Below are positions 35,262 to 43,488 of a stretch of DNA of 64,000 bases, in pieces. The notes beneath the pieces were generated by a model. It did not search any database. It worked only from the letters and a program-made list of their open reading frames with translations, and was not told the DNA's origin. The stretch lies in NCBI GenBank assembly GCA_964556115.1, contig CAZKVC010000001.1:248001-312000 (forward strand), read 5' to 3'. The first letter of the stretch is position 1. Each line of letters opens with the position of its first letter. Both the position numbers and the translations under genes were made by a program. Origin of the DNA: Parvularcula sp964556115 (GTDB lineage: Bacteria > Pseudomonadota > Alphaproteobacteria > Caulobacterales > Parvularculaceae).

Positions 35262-36349
35262 TCGAGAACCAGGCGTCCTTGCCTGGTTGCGGCGATCCGG
35301 CCCTCGGTCTGGAAGAGAAACCCCTGCTCGACAAGCGGTTCGGCCTCGACCGCGACGGGGGCTGCGAAGCTTCCGAGCCGGGACAGGTCGAGCCCCCGGG
35401 CAGGCCGCAGGCCGCCTGAAATCGCTTCCAGCGCCGCTTCTTGGCGCGAGAGTTCCGTCAAAGCAATACGATCGTCTTGCTGCAATGATGTGTACGTACG
35501 AATGTCGGTCGAGGCTTCACTGGCCCGTCTGGCCTCAAGAGGCCCGGTGCGGCCATGGCTGCCGGGACCGATCGCGATCCAATCGGCGTCCTGCCAGTAA
35601 AGCGCATTGTGCACCGCTTCGTGCCCTGCCCTTGCGTGATTCGAGACTTCATAGGCAGGGAGGCCCGCTGCTGCCGTAATGTCCTGGGTCAGATCGTAGA
35701 GGTCCGCGGCGCGTTCGTCAGGTGTCGGAACAAGCGTCCCGCGTTCCGCCGCCCTCCCGAAGGCGGTGCCCTGCTCGATCGTGAGCTGATAGAGCGAAAG
35801 ATGATTGCCGCCGCGGGCGAGAGCGTCGGTCAGCGACTGCTTCCACACCGCCCCGTTCTGTCCGGGCAGGGCATAGATGAGGTCATAGCTGACCTCGGGG
35901 AAAAGCGAGAGGGCCAAAGATAGCGCCGCGCGGCTTTTATCGCCATCATGGTTGCGGCCTAGGAACCGCAGCTCGTCATCGTCGAAACTTTGAAGGCCGA
36001 GGGACAGACGGGCGAACCCGGCAGCGCGCCAATCGGCGAACAGCTCCAGATCGTCCGGGTTGGCTTCGATGGTGCGCTCGCATTCATGCGCAGTACCGAA
36101 AAGATCCTCCGCCTCCTGCAAGACGGCTTCGGCGACGCTGAGCGGCATCAAGGAGGGTGTCCCGCCGCCGAAATAGATGCTCTGCAAGGGGCGCTTCTCC
36201 GTCCAACGCGCCATCCGCCGCAGGTCGCTGACCAGAATGTCCGTCCACGCTTTTTCGTCGATCTCCTTGTTCTTGGCGACGGTGAAATCGCAATAGGGGC
36301 AGATGCGCGCGCAGAATGGCCAGTGGACGTAAAGACCGAGAGGCCTCAC
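35207..36349 (-). CDS. hemW: radical SAM heme chaperone HemW
   Basis: 380 aa. Radical-SAM cysteines 13, 17 and 20 (HWPFCARICPYCDF) are followed by IYFGGGTPSLM, EANPDD and FARLSLGLQSFDD. HemW binds heme and delivers it to respiratory proteins; it was formerly annotated as a HemN-like coproporphyrinogen oxidase. The HemN-specific extra N-terminal cysteine motif is absent. GTG start at 36349 overlaps the rdgB stop as GTGA. Confidence 0.92.
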   Translation of the reverse strand: MRPLGLYVHWPFCARICPYCDFTVAKNKEIDEKAWTDILVSDLRRMARWTEKRPLQSIYFGGGTPSLMPLSVAEAVLQEAEDLFGTAHECERTIEANPDDLELFADWRAAGFARLSLGLQSFDDDELRFLGRNHDGDKSRAALSLALSLFPEVSYDLIYALPGQNGAVWKQSLTDALARGGNHLSLYQLTIEQGTAFGRAAERGTLVPTPDERAADLYDLTQDITAAAGLPAYEVSNHARAGHEAVHNALYWQDADWIAIGPGSHGRTGPLEARRASEASTDIRTYTSLQQDDRIALTELSRQEAALEAISGGLRPARGLDLSRLGSFAAPVAVEAEPLVEQGFLFQTEGRIAATRQGRLVLDHIASRLAEAVFSSSSSV

Positions 36350-36954
36350 TGGCCGAGCTGCTCTTTCAGCGACCGAAGCGCCCGGGCGCGGTGGGAGTGC
36401 ATCTGTTTTTCCTCAGGCGACATCTCGCCGAAGGTCCGCTCTTCCCCTTCCGGAACGAAGCAGGGATCGTAGCCGAACCCGCCCTCGCCGCGGGGTGGGA
36501 AGATGAGGTGGCCTCCCACCTCGCCCTGCGCGTCCACCCGCCGCCCGTCGGGCCAGAGGAGGATGAGAAGGCTGTGAAAGGACGCGCGGCGGTCGCCCCC
36601 GGCCGCGGCGACCTCCTGCTCAAGCCGGGCCATTGCCCTCGTGAAGTCTCGCGGTTCGCCGGCCCAGTCCGCCGAATAGACACCGGGTGCGCCATCCAGC
36701 GCCGGGACGGAAAGACCCGAATCGTCCGCCAGCACAGCGAGACCGCTGGCCTTGCAGGCCGAGCTGGCTTTCAGCAGCGCGTTCTCCTCGTAGGTGCTGC
36801 CGGTCTCCTCCACCTCGGGCAGGTCCAATGACGCGGCTGTCACGATCTTGATCTTGCGCTCGGAGAGCAGCGCTTCCATCTCGCGGACCTTGCCCTCATT
36901 GCGCGTGGCAAGAACGAGCGTGTCTTCGGGGAACAACGGGGGTCGGGAATCCAT
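36346..36954 (-). CDS. rdgB: dITP/XTP pyrophosphatase
   Basis: 202-aa Ham1/RdgB enzyme hydrolysing dITP and XTP to keep deaminated purines out of DNA. LVLATRNEGKVREMEALL (substrate loop), TGSTYEENALLKA, AVLADDSGLSVPALDGAPGVYSADWAG and GFGYDPCFVPEGEERTFGEM are the family signatures. Start chosen at 36954 (MDSRPPLFPEDTLV); the frame opens earlier at 37023. Upstream partner of hemW. Confidence 0.94.
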   Translation of the reverse strand: MDSRPPLFPEDTLVLATRNEGKVREMEALLSERKIKIVTAASLDLPEVEETGSTYEENALLKASSACKASGLAVLADDSGLSVPALDGAPGVYSADWAGEPRDFTRAMARLEQEVAAAGGDRRASFHSLLILLWPDGRRVDAQGEVGGHLIFPPRGEGGFGYDPCFVPEGEERTFGEMSPEEKQMHSHRARALRSLKEQLGQ

Positions 36955-37053
36955 GACAGGGGTGAACCGGGCCGCGGGCTTGCAGCGAAGTGAAACTTCG
37001 GTCATCAACGGGCGTCGTATCATTCGGCGCAGCGAAAAGGACAGGCAGACAGC

Positions 37054-37275
37054 GTGAGCATCCGCGTGACTTTGGACAAGATCCTCGCCGAGCGCGACAT
37101 GTCGCTGACGGAGCTGTCCGAACGTGTGGGCATCACCATCGCCAACCTTTCGATCCTCAAGACCGGCAAGGCCAAGGCCGTTCGCTTCACCACTCTCGAG
37201 AAGATCTGCCAGGTGCTGGACTGCCAGCCGGGGGATATCCTCGAATATGAGCCGGCGGATCCACCGGGCGCTTGA
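37054..37275 (+). CDS. small XRE-family DNA-binding regulator
   Basis: 73 aa with a GTG start: an HTH of the short Cro/CI type (LDKILAERDMSLTELSERVGITIANLSILKTGKAKAVRFTTLEKICQVLDCQPGDILEY). These 70-residue XRE proteins are often encoded next to a DUF2975-type membrane protein, but none is present here. Divergent from rdgB across about 100 bp. Confidence 0.85.
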   Translation: MSIRVTLDKILAERDMSLTELSERVGITIANLSILKTGKAKAVRFTTLEKICQVLDCQPGDILEYEPADPPGA

Positions 37276-37305
37276 GCCCCTCGCTGCCTTCGGCTAGGGG
37301 CCGGC
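37274..37305 (+). terminator. hairpin after the XRE gene
   Basis: GCCCCT (37275-37280) pairs with AGGGGC about 14 nt later, followed by CGGCATCTTTT. The stem starts at the XRE stop codon and the T-run is short and not adjacent, so this is a weak intrinsic-terminator candidate or an attenuator before rlmN. Confidence 0.35.
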
Positions 37306-37341
37306 ATCTTTTCCACAAGTCCTGTCACAAGGCGGAATGTC

Positions 37342-38493
37342 ATGAGCACGACCCTTCTCGACCGCGCGCCTGCGGTCGCTACCGATCAACGAACCTCCCT
37401 TATTGGCCTTGACCGCCCGGAAATTGCGGGGCGGCTTTGCGCCGATCTCGGCCTTGGCGAGAAGGAAGCCCGCATGCGGGCCCGCCAGATTTGGGGCTGG
37501 ATCTACAATTTCGGCGTCAGCGATTTTTCGGCCATGACCAATATCGGCAAGGCGCTGCGTGAGAAGCTCGACCTCTGGTATCGCATTCCGCGTGCGGAGG
37601 TCATCGAGCGCAAGGTCTCGACCGACGGGACGCGCAAATACCTCCTGCGTTTCGCACCGGGCATCGAGGCGGAAGCGGTGTTCATCCCGGGGGTCGGCAA
37701 AGCTGGCGCGCTTTGCGTGTCGAGCCAGGTCGGCTGCACCTTGAACTGCACCTTCTGCCACACTGGCACCCAGGCGCTGGTCAGGAACCTGACCGCCGAA
37801 GAGATCGTGCTTCAGGTTCTAGCGTGCAAGGACGATATCGCTGAATGGCCCTCGGGCAAGGACGAGCGGCAGCTTTCCAACATCGTCTTCATGGGGATGG
37901 GTGAGCCTCTTTATAATCTCGACGGTGTCGCGAAATCGATCGCCATCATCTCCGATGGCGAAGGTATTTCGATCAGCAGGCGGCGGATCACGGTCTCGAC
38001 CTCCGGGGTCGTCAACGAGATGCATGCACTGGGCGAGCGCACCGAAGCGATGCTGGCGATCTCGCTCCACGCGGTGCGGGACGAGCTTCGGGACGTCCTC
38101 GTTCCGATCAACAAGAAATGGAACATCGCCGCCCTTCTCGATGCCTGCCGGAACTATCCGGGCACGTCGAACTCTCGGCGCATCACCTTCGAATATGTGA
38201 TGCTCAAGGGCGTCAACGACAGCGATGCGGAAGCGAGAGAGCTTGTTCGCCTCCTCAAGGGCATCCCGGCGAAGATCAACCTGATCCCGTTCAACCCGTG
38301 GCCGGGCAGTCCCTATGAATGCTCCGACTGGGGACGGATCGAGGCCTTCGCAGACATCGTCAACCGCGCAGGTTACGCCTCGCCGATCCGTACGCCCCGG
38401 GGCCGCGATGTCGGCGCGGCCTGCGGACAGCTCAAGACCGAGAGCGTGAAGAAGCGCGCCTCCGCAAGGCGCGCTGAGGCGGCGGCAGTCTAG
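37342..38493 (+). CDS. rlmN: dual-specificity rRNA/tRNA adenine-C2 methyltransferase
   Basis: 383-aa radical SAM enzyme methylating A2503 of 23S rRNA and A37 of some tRNAs. Radical-SAM cysteines are in CTLNCTFCHTGTQ; also SQVGC, NIVFMGMGEPLYN, ITVSTSGV, and the acceptor-site cysteine near the C-terminus (GRDVGAACGQL). Full length. ATG at 37342 preceded by AAGGCGG. The stop overlaps the convergent membrane gene by 4 nt. Confidence 0.95.
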   Translation: MSTTLLDRAPAVATDQRTSLIGLDRPEIAGRLCADLGLGEKEARMRARQIWGWIYNFGVSDFSAMTNIGKALREKLDLWYRIPRAEVIERKVSTDGTRKYLLRFAPGIEAEAVFIPGVGKAGALCVSSQVGCTLNCTFCHTGTQALVRNLTAEEIVLQVLACKDDIAEWPSGKDERQLSNIVFMGMGEPLYNLDGVAKSIAIISDGEGISISRRRITVSTSGVVNEMHALGERTEAMLAISLHAVRDELRDVLVPINKKWNIAALLDACRNYPGTSNSRRITFEYVMLKGVNDSDAEARELVRLLKGIPAKINLIPFNPWPGSPYECSDWGRIEAFADIVNRAGYASPIRTPRGRDVGAACGQLKTESVKKRASARRAEAAAV

Positions 38494-38867
38494 CTGGCGA
38501 CCCTTTTCCCGATGACCGAAGCCGCGGTGAAAAGGAGCGCCGCAAGCACTGGTAAGGTGGACAGCATCGCCATCTTGTCAGCGGGCGCGACGAGCCAGAT
38601 CACCCCATGAACGAGCCCGGCGGCAACGAACGCCAGGCCGATATTGCGCCGCATGCGAAACGATGTGTTCGGCCCTTCCAGGCAGGGATCGGCGCCGGAC
38701 TTGGGCAGCATGTTCCCGGTCCACGTCAGGATGAGGCCCGTGACGACGCCGAAAACACGTTCGGGCTCGGACGCGACAAGGCCCAGATCCTGGGCCCTGG
38801 CGCCGAAGAACGAGACGGCCAGGATGGCGCTCGCGAAAAGAAGACTGCTTCGTAGGCGGCGGTTCAT
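38490..38867 (-). CDS. membrane protein paired with an SdpR-like repressor (partial SdpI-like)
   Basis: 125 aa: an N-terminal helix (LLFASAILAVSFFGARA), a central LILTWTGNMLPKSGADP, and helices IGLAFVAAGLVHGVIWLV and MLSTLPVLAALLFTAASVI. GNMLPK resembles the GNYMPK signature of SdpI-type immunity proteins, whose genes normally follow SdpR-like repressors. The protein is about half the usual SdpI length. The start overlaps the ArsR stop as ATGA, so they form one unit. SdpI relation is inferred. Confidence 0.65.
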   Translation of the reverse strand: MNRRLRSSLLFASAILAVSFFGARAQDLGLVASEPERVFGVVTGLILTWTGNMLPKSGADPCLEGPNTSFRMRRNIGLAFVAAGLVHGVIWLVAPADKMAMLSTLPVLAALLFTAASVIGKRVAS

Positions 38868-39160
38868 GATGGTTCTCCTTCGCGGGCTGACGCCTCGCGT
38901 TTTTCGATGCCGAAGGTCTGGGCGAAACCCATGAGGGCGTCTTCAAGGACCGAAAGGCGCAAGTGATAGATGATCCGTTTGCCGTCTTTTTCGGCATGAA
39001 GGAGGCCCGCTTCCTTCAGGACGGCGAAATGGGCTGACATGGTCGGTTTCGAGAAAGAAAAGCGCTCGGCGATCTCGCCCGCGCCAAGGGGGCCTTCCTT
39101 CAGGAGTGTCAGGACCTCACGCCTCGTCGGGTCCGAAAGAGCCTTGAATACGGAACTCAT
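38864..39160 (-). CDS. ArsR/SdpR-like winged-helix repressor
   Basis: 98 aa. VFKALSDPTRREVLTLLKEGPLGAGEIAERFSFSKPTMSAHFAVLKEAGLLHAEKDGKRIIYHL is a complete ArsR winged helix; SKPTMSAHFAVLKEAGL is the recognition helix region. No metal-binding cysteines (no ELCVCDL), which fits the SdpR-type autorepressors rather than metal sensors. An AT-rich palindrome lies 2-26 nt upstream of the start, a likely autorepression site. Coupled to the downstream membrane protein. Confidence 0.88.
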   Translation of the reverse strand: MSSVFKALSDPTRREVLTLLKEGPLGAGEIAERFSFSKPTMSAHFAVLKEAGLLHAEKDGKRIIYHLRLSVLEDALMGFAQTFGIEKREASAREGEPS

Positions 39161-39162
39161 AC

Positions 39163-39186
39163 TTAGTCATTTAGCTAAACGACTAA
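39163..39186. promoter_or_regulatory. palindromic operator upstream of the ArsR-type repressor
   Basis: TTAGTC (39163-39168) and GACTAA (39181-39186) are inverted arms around an inner palindrome TTTAGCTAAA (39170-39179). It stands out as AT-rich in a GC-rich region, directly before the repressor's start codon. Length and placement fit an ArsR/SdpR dimer-binding site. Confidence 0.6.
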
Positions 39187-39225
39187 ACGTTGTCAATTGA
39201 GTGGGCCCGGGGACGACGCCTTCCC

Positions 39226-39246
39226 TTAACCGAACGTTCAGGTTAA
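39226..39246. repeat. inverted repeat in the divergent spacer
   Basis: TTAACC (39226-39231) and GGTTAA (39241-39246) flank a 9-bp centre (GAACGTTCA). It lies 31 nt before the start of the small exported protein gene. It could be an operator; the TTAA spacing does not fit a CtrA site (TTAA-N7-TTAA). Confidence 0.35.
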
Positions 39247-39277
39247 GGTTTGGGCCAAACGCTTGGGGCGCAGGATC

Positions 39278-39661
39278 ATGACCAGGATCGAAACTCTGTT
39301 CGGCGGCGTGTTGGCGCTTGGTATCTTCGCCGTCTTCGCATTCGTCTTCTTCGGCGGCGTCGACGCCGCGCCTCGCGAGCAGGGAACCGGCCCGGGCCTC
39401 TTCGGCTCGAGCCCCGCCGCTCTCATTCTCAACGATGATGAGGATTACAGCGCGCCCGATACGCCCTGCGGCTGTTTCCTGCTGGGCTTCGACCTCGTGC
39501 GCGAGGGTTTCGACACGTCGAGCGCACTCTATGAAAGCCAGCTTCAAATCTGCTACGACAAGCTGCAGCGCCCGGGCGGCGATGCTTTCGCTGCGGGTGG
39601 CGATGCGGCAGCGGCCGAGCCCCGCGAGCGGCGGCTTTGCCGGGCCGAAGCCTGGCGCTAG
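39278..39661 (+). CDS. small membrane-anchored protein of unknown function
   Basis: 127 aa from ATG 39278: MTRIETLFGGVLALGIFAVFAFVFFGG is a membrane anchor, followed by an exported region with PCGCFLLGFDLVREGFDTSSALYESQLQICYDKL (three cysteines) and a low-complexity Ala/Gly/Arg tail. The cysteines suggest a disulfide in the periplasm. Convergent with gpsA, 4-nt overlap. No family recognised. Confidence 0.65.
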   Translation: MTRIETLFGGVLALGIFAVFAFVFFGGVDAAPREQGTGPGLFGSSPAALILNDDEDYSAPDTPCGCFLLGFDLVREGFDTSSALYESQLQICYDKLQRPGGDAFAAGGDAAAAEPRERRLCRAEAWR

Positions 39662-40656
39662 CCCTCGCGCTTGAGGGGCCGGTTCATCAACCGCTCGATG
39701 ACGCTATCTGCGTCCGTCTCTCCGGATAGGATAGCAGCGACACCTTCCGAGATCGGCATTTCGACGTCGAGGCTACGTGCCTTCGCGACCAGGGGCTCAG
39801 CGGTCGCAGCGCCTTCCGCGACCGTGTTCTGCTGCGCAAGATAGCTTTCGGCATCGGCGCCTTCGCCAATGGCCCGGCCCAGCTTGAAATTGCGGGACTG
39901 CGCGGAATTGCAGGTCAGGACGAGATCACCGAGGCCCGAAAGGCCTGAAAGCGTCTCCGCCTCGGCCCCCATCGCGAGACCGAATCGGTTGAGCTCGGCA
40001 AAGCCGCGGGCGATCAGGGCTGCCTTCGCGCTCTCGCCAAGCCCCTTGCCCGCCGCGATGCCCGAAGCAATCGCCAGGACATTCTTCACCGCCCCGCCGA
40101 TTTCGGCGCCGACCGGGTCCGCCGACGCGTAAGGCCTGAAGGTCGGCGTTCCGAGGGCCTCGAGCCAGAAGTCCTGCGCCTCTCCAGAACGGCTCGCCAA
40201 GGTCACAGCGGTCGGAAGGCCCTTCGCAACATCCGCCGCGAAACTCGGGCCTGACAGCACCGACCCGATAGCTTCGGGCCACACATCGCCCAGAACCTCG
40301 TTCATCGGCGCCATTGTCCCGCGTTCGAATCCCTTGGAGCAAAGTGCGATATGAAGCGGGCTGCCGGAAGCCGCCTGCCTGAAGCGAAAGAGCGCATCCC
40401 GTGTCGCCTGCGCAGGCACCACGTGGAGAAGGCCGCTGGCGTCTGCAAGAACGCCGAGATCCGAGGTCACGGCGAGGCTTTCCGGCAGGGTGACGCCGGG
40501 CAGGTAGGCCTGGTTCTCCCGAGCGCCTGTCAGCGCGTCTGCCTGCTCCTCGCGCCTGACCCACAAGGTGACGTTGCGGCCGTGCTTCGCGAGAAGGACG
40601 GCCAGTGCGGTGCCCCAGGAGCCCCCGCCCGCAACCACCAGCTTGCCAGTCTTCAT
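39658..40656 (-). CDS. gpsA: glycerol-3-phosphate dehydrogenase [NAD(P)+]
   Basis: 332 aa reducing dihydroxyacetone phosphate to sn-glycerol-3-phosphate for phospholipid synthesis. GGGSWGTALAVLLAKHG (Rossmann), VLSGPSFAADVAKGLPTAVTLAS, GAVKNVLAIASGIAAGKGLGESAKAALIARG (catalytic Lys) and LSGLGDLVLTCNSAQSRNFKLG are diagnostic. The ATG overlaps the tsaD stop; tsaD-gpsA order is common in Alphaproteobacteria. Confidence 0.96.
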   Translation of the reverse strand: MKTGKLVVAGGGSWGTALAVLLAKHGRNVTLWVRREEQADALTGARENQAYLPGVTLPESLAVTSDLGVLADASGLLHVVPAQATRDALFRFRQAASGSPLHIALCSKGFERGTMAPMNEVLGDVWPEAIGSVLSGPSFAADVAKGLPTAVTLASRSGEAQDFWLEALGTPTFRPYASADPVGAEIGGAVKNVLAIASGIAAGKGLGESAKAALIARGFAELNRFGLAMGAEAETLSGLSGLGDLVLTCNSAQSRNFKLGRAIGEGADAESYLAQQNTVAEGAATAEPLVAKARSLDVEMPISEGVAAILSGETDADSVIERLMNRPLKREG

Positions 40657-41735
40657 ACTTTCGCCCCTCTTTTGCCGTGCCCGACCACGGGCGCAGCGCT
40701 CTCATCCAACGGCCAACGCGGCCGTGGCGCGAAAGCCATCACTTCCGGCCATGACGGAATGCCCTGCGCCGCCGCCAGCCGGTAGCCTGCCAGGGCGATC
40801 ATCGCCGCGTTGTCCGTGCAGAACCGCAAGGAGGGAACGACGAAGCGCCTGCCCTTTTCGGCGGCCAGATCTTCGAGCGCCGCGCGAAGATGGGTGTTCG
40901 ACGCCACCCCGCCCGCCGCCACGAGGGTCGTCGCGTCCGTCGCATCGAGCGCCGCTGCAGTGCGCTCCCGCAGGTGGCGCACGGCCGCTGCCTGGAAAGC
41001 CGCCGCGAGGTCGGCCTTGTCGCCCGCGGACAGGGGCGCAGCCTTTTCGGCTTGCTGCCGAACGGCCGTCTTGAGGCCCGAAAAACTGAAGTCGAAGCCG
41101 CTGCGGCCCAGAAGCGGGCGCGGCAACCGGAAGCGGCCGGGGTCGTCGGCATCCGCGGCCGCACGCTCGATCGCAGGACCGCCGGGCGCGCCGAGCCCAA
41201 GGAGCTTCGCGGTCTTGTCGAACGCCTCCCCGGCAGCGTCGTCGATGGTCGTCCCGAGCCGCCTTGCAGCTCCGGGCCCTTCGACGAGGAGGAGCTGGGA
41301 ATGGCCACCCGATACGAGAAGGAGAAGATAGGGCAGCTCGACATCCGCCTCGAGGCCGACGGAAAGCGCGTGTCCTTCGAGGTGGTTGACGGGCACGAGG
41401 GGAATGCCGGTCGCGAGGCTGAGGCCCTTGGCGAAGGTGAAGCCTGCCATCACCCCGCCGATCAGGCCGGGACCGGCCGTTGCCGCGATGAGATCGAAAT
41501 CAGCAGGCCGGCACCCGGCCTCGCGCCAGGCGGCCTTCGCCACCTTGTCGATCCTGTCCGCATGGGCCCGCGCCGCGATCTCCGGCACCACCCCGCCATA
41601 AGGGGCATGCGCTTCGTCCTGGCCCTGAACCACCGACGACAGCACCTCGACTTCCTCGCCGATCCGCAGGACCGCTGCAGCCGTGTCGTCGCAGCTCGAC
41701 TCGATTCCGAAAACCAGTTGCTCTTGCCGCATCAT
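40653..41735 (-). CDS. tsaD: tRNA N6-threonylcarbamoyladenosine transferase subunit TsaD
   Basis: 360 aa of the Kae1/Qri7/YgjD family. VFGIESSCDDTAAAVL, ATAGPGLIGGVMAG, PVNHLEGHALS (metal His pair), LLLLVSGGHSQLLLV, DDAAGEAFDKTAKLLGL and FCTDNAAMIALAGYR are present. It transfers threonylcarbamoyl to A37 of ANN-decoding tRNAs with TsaB/E; tsaE lies 14 kb downstream in this window. Divergent from hemC across 27 bp. Confidence 0.96.
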   Translation of the reverse strand: MMRQEQLVFGIESSCDDTAAAVLRIGEEVEVLSSVVQGQDEAHAPYGGVVPEIAARAHADRIDKVAKAAWREAGCRPADFDLIAATAGPGLIGGVMAGFTFAKGLSLATGIPLVPVNHLEGHALSVGLEADVELPYLLLLVSGGHSQLLLVEGPGAARRLGTTIDDAAGEAFDKTAKLLGLGAPGGPAIERAAADADDPGRFRLPRPLLGRSGFDFSFSGLKTAVRQQAEKAAPLSAGDKADLAAAFQAAAVRHLRERTAAALDATDATTLVAAGGVASNTHLRAALEDLAAEKGRRFVVPSLRFCTDNAAMIALAGYRLAAAQGIPSWPEVMAFAPRPRWPLDESAAPVVGHGKRGAKV

Positions 41736-41762
41736 GCGGCTGCGCCTAGCAGTCGTATACCC

Positions 41763-42737
41763 ATGCAGAAACCCATCGTCATCGCGACCCGCCGCTCTCC
41801 ACTCGCTCTAGCGCAGGCAGAGAATATCCGCGCGCTCCTCGGTGCCGCCGCCGGATTACGCGAAGCGGCCTGGGAAGACAGCTTTCCGCTGAAGACTTTC
41901 GTGACGATCGGCGACCGCAATCTTCAAAGTTCGCTCGCCGATGTCGGCGGCAAGGGGCTGTTCGTCAAAGAGATCGAAATGGCGCTCCTCACCGGCGAAG
42001 CCCGGCTGGCGGTCCACTCGATGAAGGACATGCCTGCCGAGATGCCGCCGGGGCTCATCCAGGTGGCGGTGCCGACGCGTGAAGACCCGCGTGACGCCTT
42101 CGTCTCGCTGGTCGGCTCGGACTTCGAAGACCTGCCGGAGGGCGCGAGGGTCGGCACAAGCTCTGTCCGCCGCGCCGCGCAGATCCTTCGCCTCCGGCCT
42201 GACCTCGAGATCGTTCCCTTCAGGGGCAATGTCGCCACCCGGCTCGCCAAGCTCGAACGGGGGGAGGCCGACGGCACCTTCCTCGCCGAAGCGGGCTTGC
42301 GCAGGCTGGGGCTCGACGAGGTCAAACGGCGCCCGATCCCGACCGAGCGCATGCTTCCGGCCCTTGGGCAGGGGGCCTTGTGTATTCAGGCGCGTGAAGA
42401 TGACGACGAAGTGCGTGCCCTCGCCGCGAAGATCAATTGCGCCGAGGCGGAGCTGACGACCACCGTGGAGCGTGCTTTCGTCGGCAGGCTCGACGGCTCC
42501 TGCAGGACCCCGATGGCCGGCATGGCGACCCAGGACGAGAATGGCCGCATCCGCTTCAGGGCACAGATCCTGACCCCGGACGGGCAAACCGAACGCTCGG
42601 CCGATCACGTCCTGTCGCTCGGCGGCTCCGACCGGGGTGAGCAGCTTCTCGACGCGCTCGCGGAAGGTGCGAAGGTCGCCGCCGATCTCCTCGCGGACGC
42701 GCCCGAGGGCTTGCGCGATGTCATCATCACCGGGTGA
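41763..42737 (+). CDS. hemC: porphobilinogen deaminase
   Basis: 324 aa assembling hydroxymethylbilane from four porphobilinogens. IATRRSPLALAQAENIRALL, VGGKGLFVKEIEMALLTGEARLAVHSMKDMP, GTSSVRRAAQILRLRPDL, FRGNVATRLAKL and the cofactor-cysteine loop RLDGSCRTPMAG (attachment of the dipyrromethane) are seen. Overlaps hemD by 20 nt. Confidence 0.96.
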   Translation: MQKPIVIATRRSPLALAQAENIRALLGAAAGLREAAWEDSFPLKTFVTIGDRNLQSSLADVGGKGLFVKEIEMALLTGEARLAVHSMKDMPAEMPPGLIQVAVPTREDPRDAFVSLVGSDFEDLPEGARVGTSSVRRAAQILRLRPDLEIVPFRGNVATRLAKLERGEADGTFLAEAGLRRLGLDEVKRRPIPTERMLPALGQGALCIQAREDDDEVRALAAKINCAEAELTTTVERAFVGRLDGSCRTPMAGMATQDENGRIRFRAQILTPDGQTERSADHVLSLGGSDRGEQLLDALAEGAKVAADLLADAPEGLRDVIITG

Positions 42738-43431
42738 GATCGAAGCCCTCCTGGTCACCCGGCCGGAGCCTGAGGCAACAGAGACCGCAGACCTTCTGCA
42801 AAAAGCTCTTCCGTCGAAGTGCATCTACACGGCGCCCCTGTCCGAGATCCGGGCGACCGGGGCCAAGCTTCCTTCCCGCGAAAGCTTCGACCGGCTGCTG
42901 TTGACCTCGCCGCGCGCAGCCCCCTTCGCCCGCCGCTATCAAGGCGCACCCGTTCTTTCGGTCGGCAAGGGCACGGCGGAGGCCGCAAGACGTGACGGCC
43001 TTGCCCCGGTCACCGAAGGACCTGGTTCGATTGACACCGGGCTGTCGGCATCTTTTCGGCACGGCGAGCGGCTTCTGCACCTCTGTGGGCTCCATCTCAG
43101 CCAGCCCTTGGACGAGTTCGCAGCAGCTGCAGGAACATCCTACATGCGCATCGCGGTGTACGGGAACCGCTTGGTGAGGACCGCGCCGCCGGCTCTGGCT
43201 CCCTTCCTCGACCATGGGGGCGGCAAAGCGGCTCTTTTCATGTCGGCGCGGGCTGTGGAGGCCTTCGCCGAACTGACAGAGGGGCGGTCCCTGCATGACG
43301 TTGCCGCCGTCTGCCTCAGTCCGCGTATTGCAGAAGAAGCCGCCGCGCTGTCACGTTTCGCTGGGGTGCTCGTCAGTCCCGAGCCGACAGCGCAGGGCTT
43401 CGTTGACTTCGTTTCGGGCCGCTGCACATAA
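42718..43431 (+). CDS. hemD: uroporphyrinogen-III synthase
   Basis: 237 aa from ATG 42718 (MSSSPGEIEALLVTRPEPEATETADLL). The family is weakly conserved; recognisable parts are the LVTRPxxxA start, LLLTSPRAAPFA, PVLSVGKGTAEAARRDG, and the C-terminal ALFMSARAVEAFAEL with VCLSPRIAEEAA. It cyclises hydroxymethylbilane with D-ring inversion. Position between hemC and the mitofilin-like gene supports the call. Starting at 42637 would embed 80 nt more in hemC. Confidence 0.85.
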   Translation: MSSSPGEIEALLVTRPEPEATETADLLQKALPSKCIYTAPLSEIRATGAKLPSRESFDRLLLTSPRAAPFARRYQGAPVLSVGKGTAEAARRDGLAPVTEGPGSIDTGLSASFRHGERLLHLCGLHLSQPLDEFAAAAGTSYMRIAVYGNRLVRTAPPALAPFLDHGGGKAALFMSARAVEAFAELTEGRSLHDVAAVCLSPRIAEEAAALSRFAGVLVSPEPTAQGFVDFVSGRCT

Positions 43432-43488
43432 CCGGAAGGGTCGCGGCCAGGGGGCCGCGGCGAGCAGTAGGACCTTGGGGGACCGAAG

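Noticed and set aside
39226..39246. Possible CtrA-binding site
   Set aside because: TTAA elements are 13 nt apart rather than 7.
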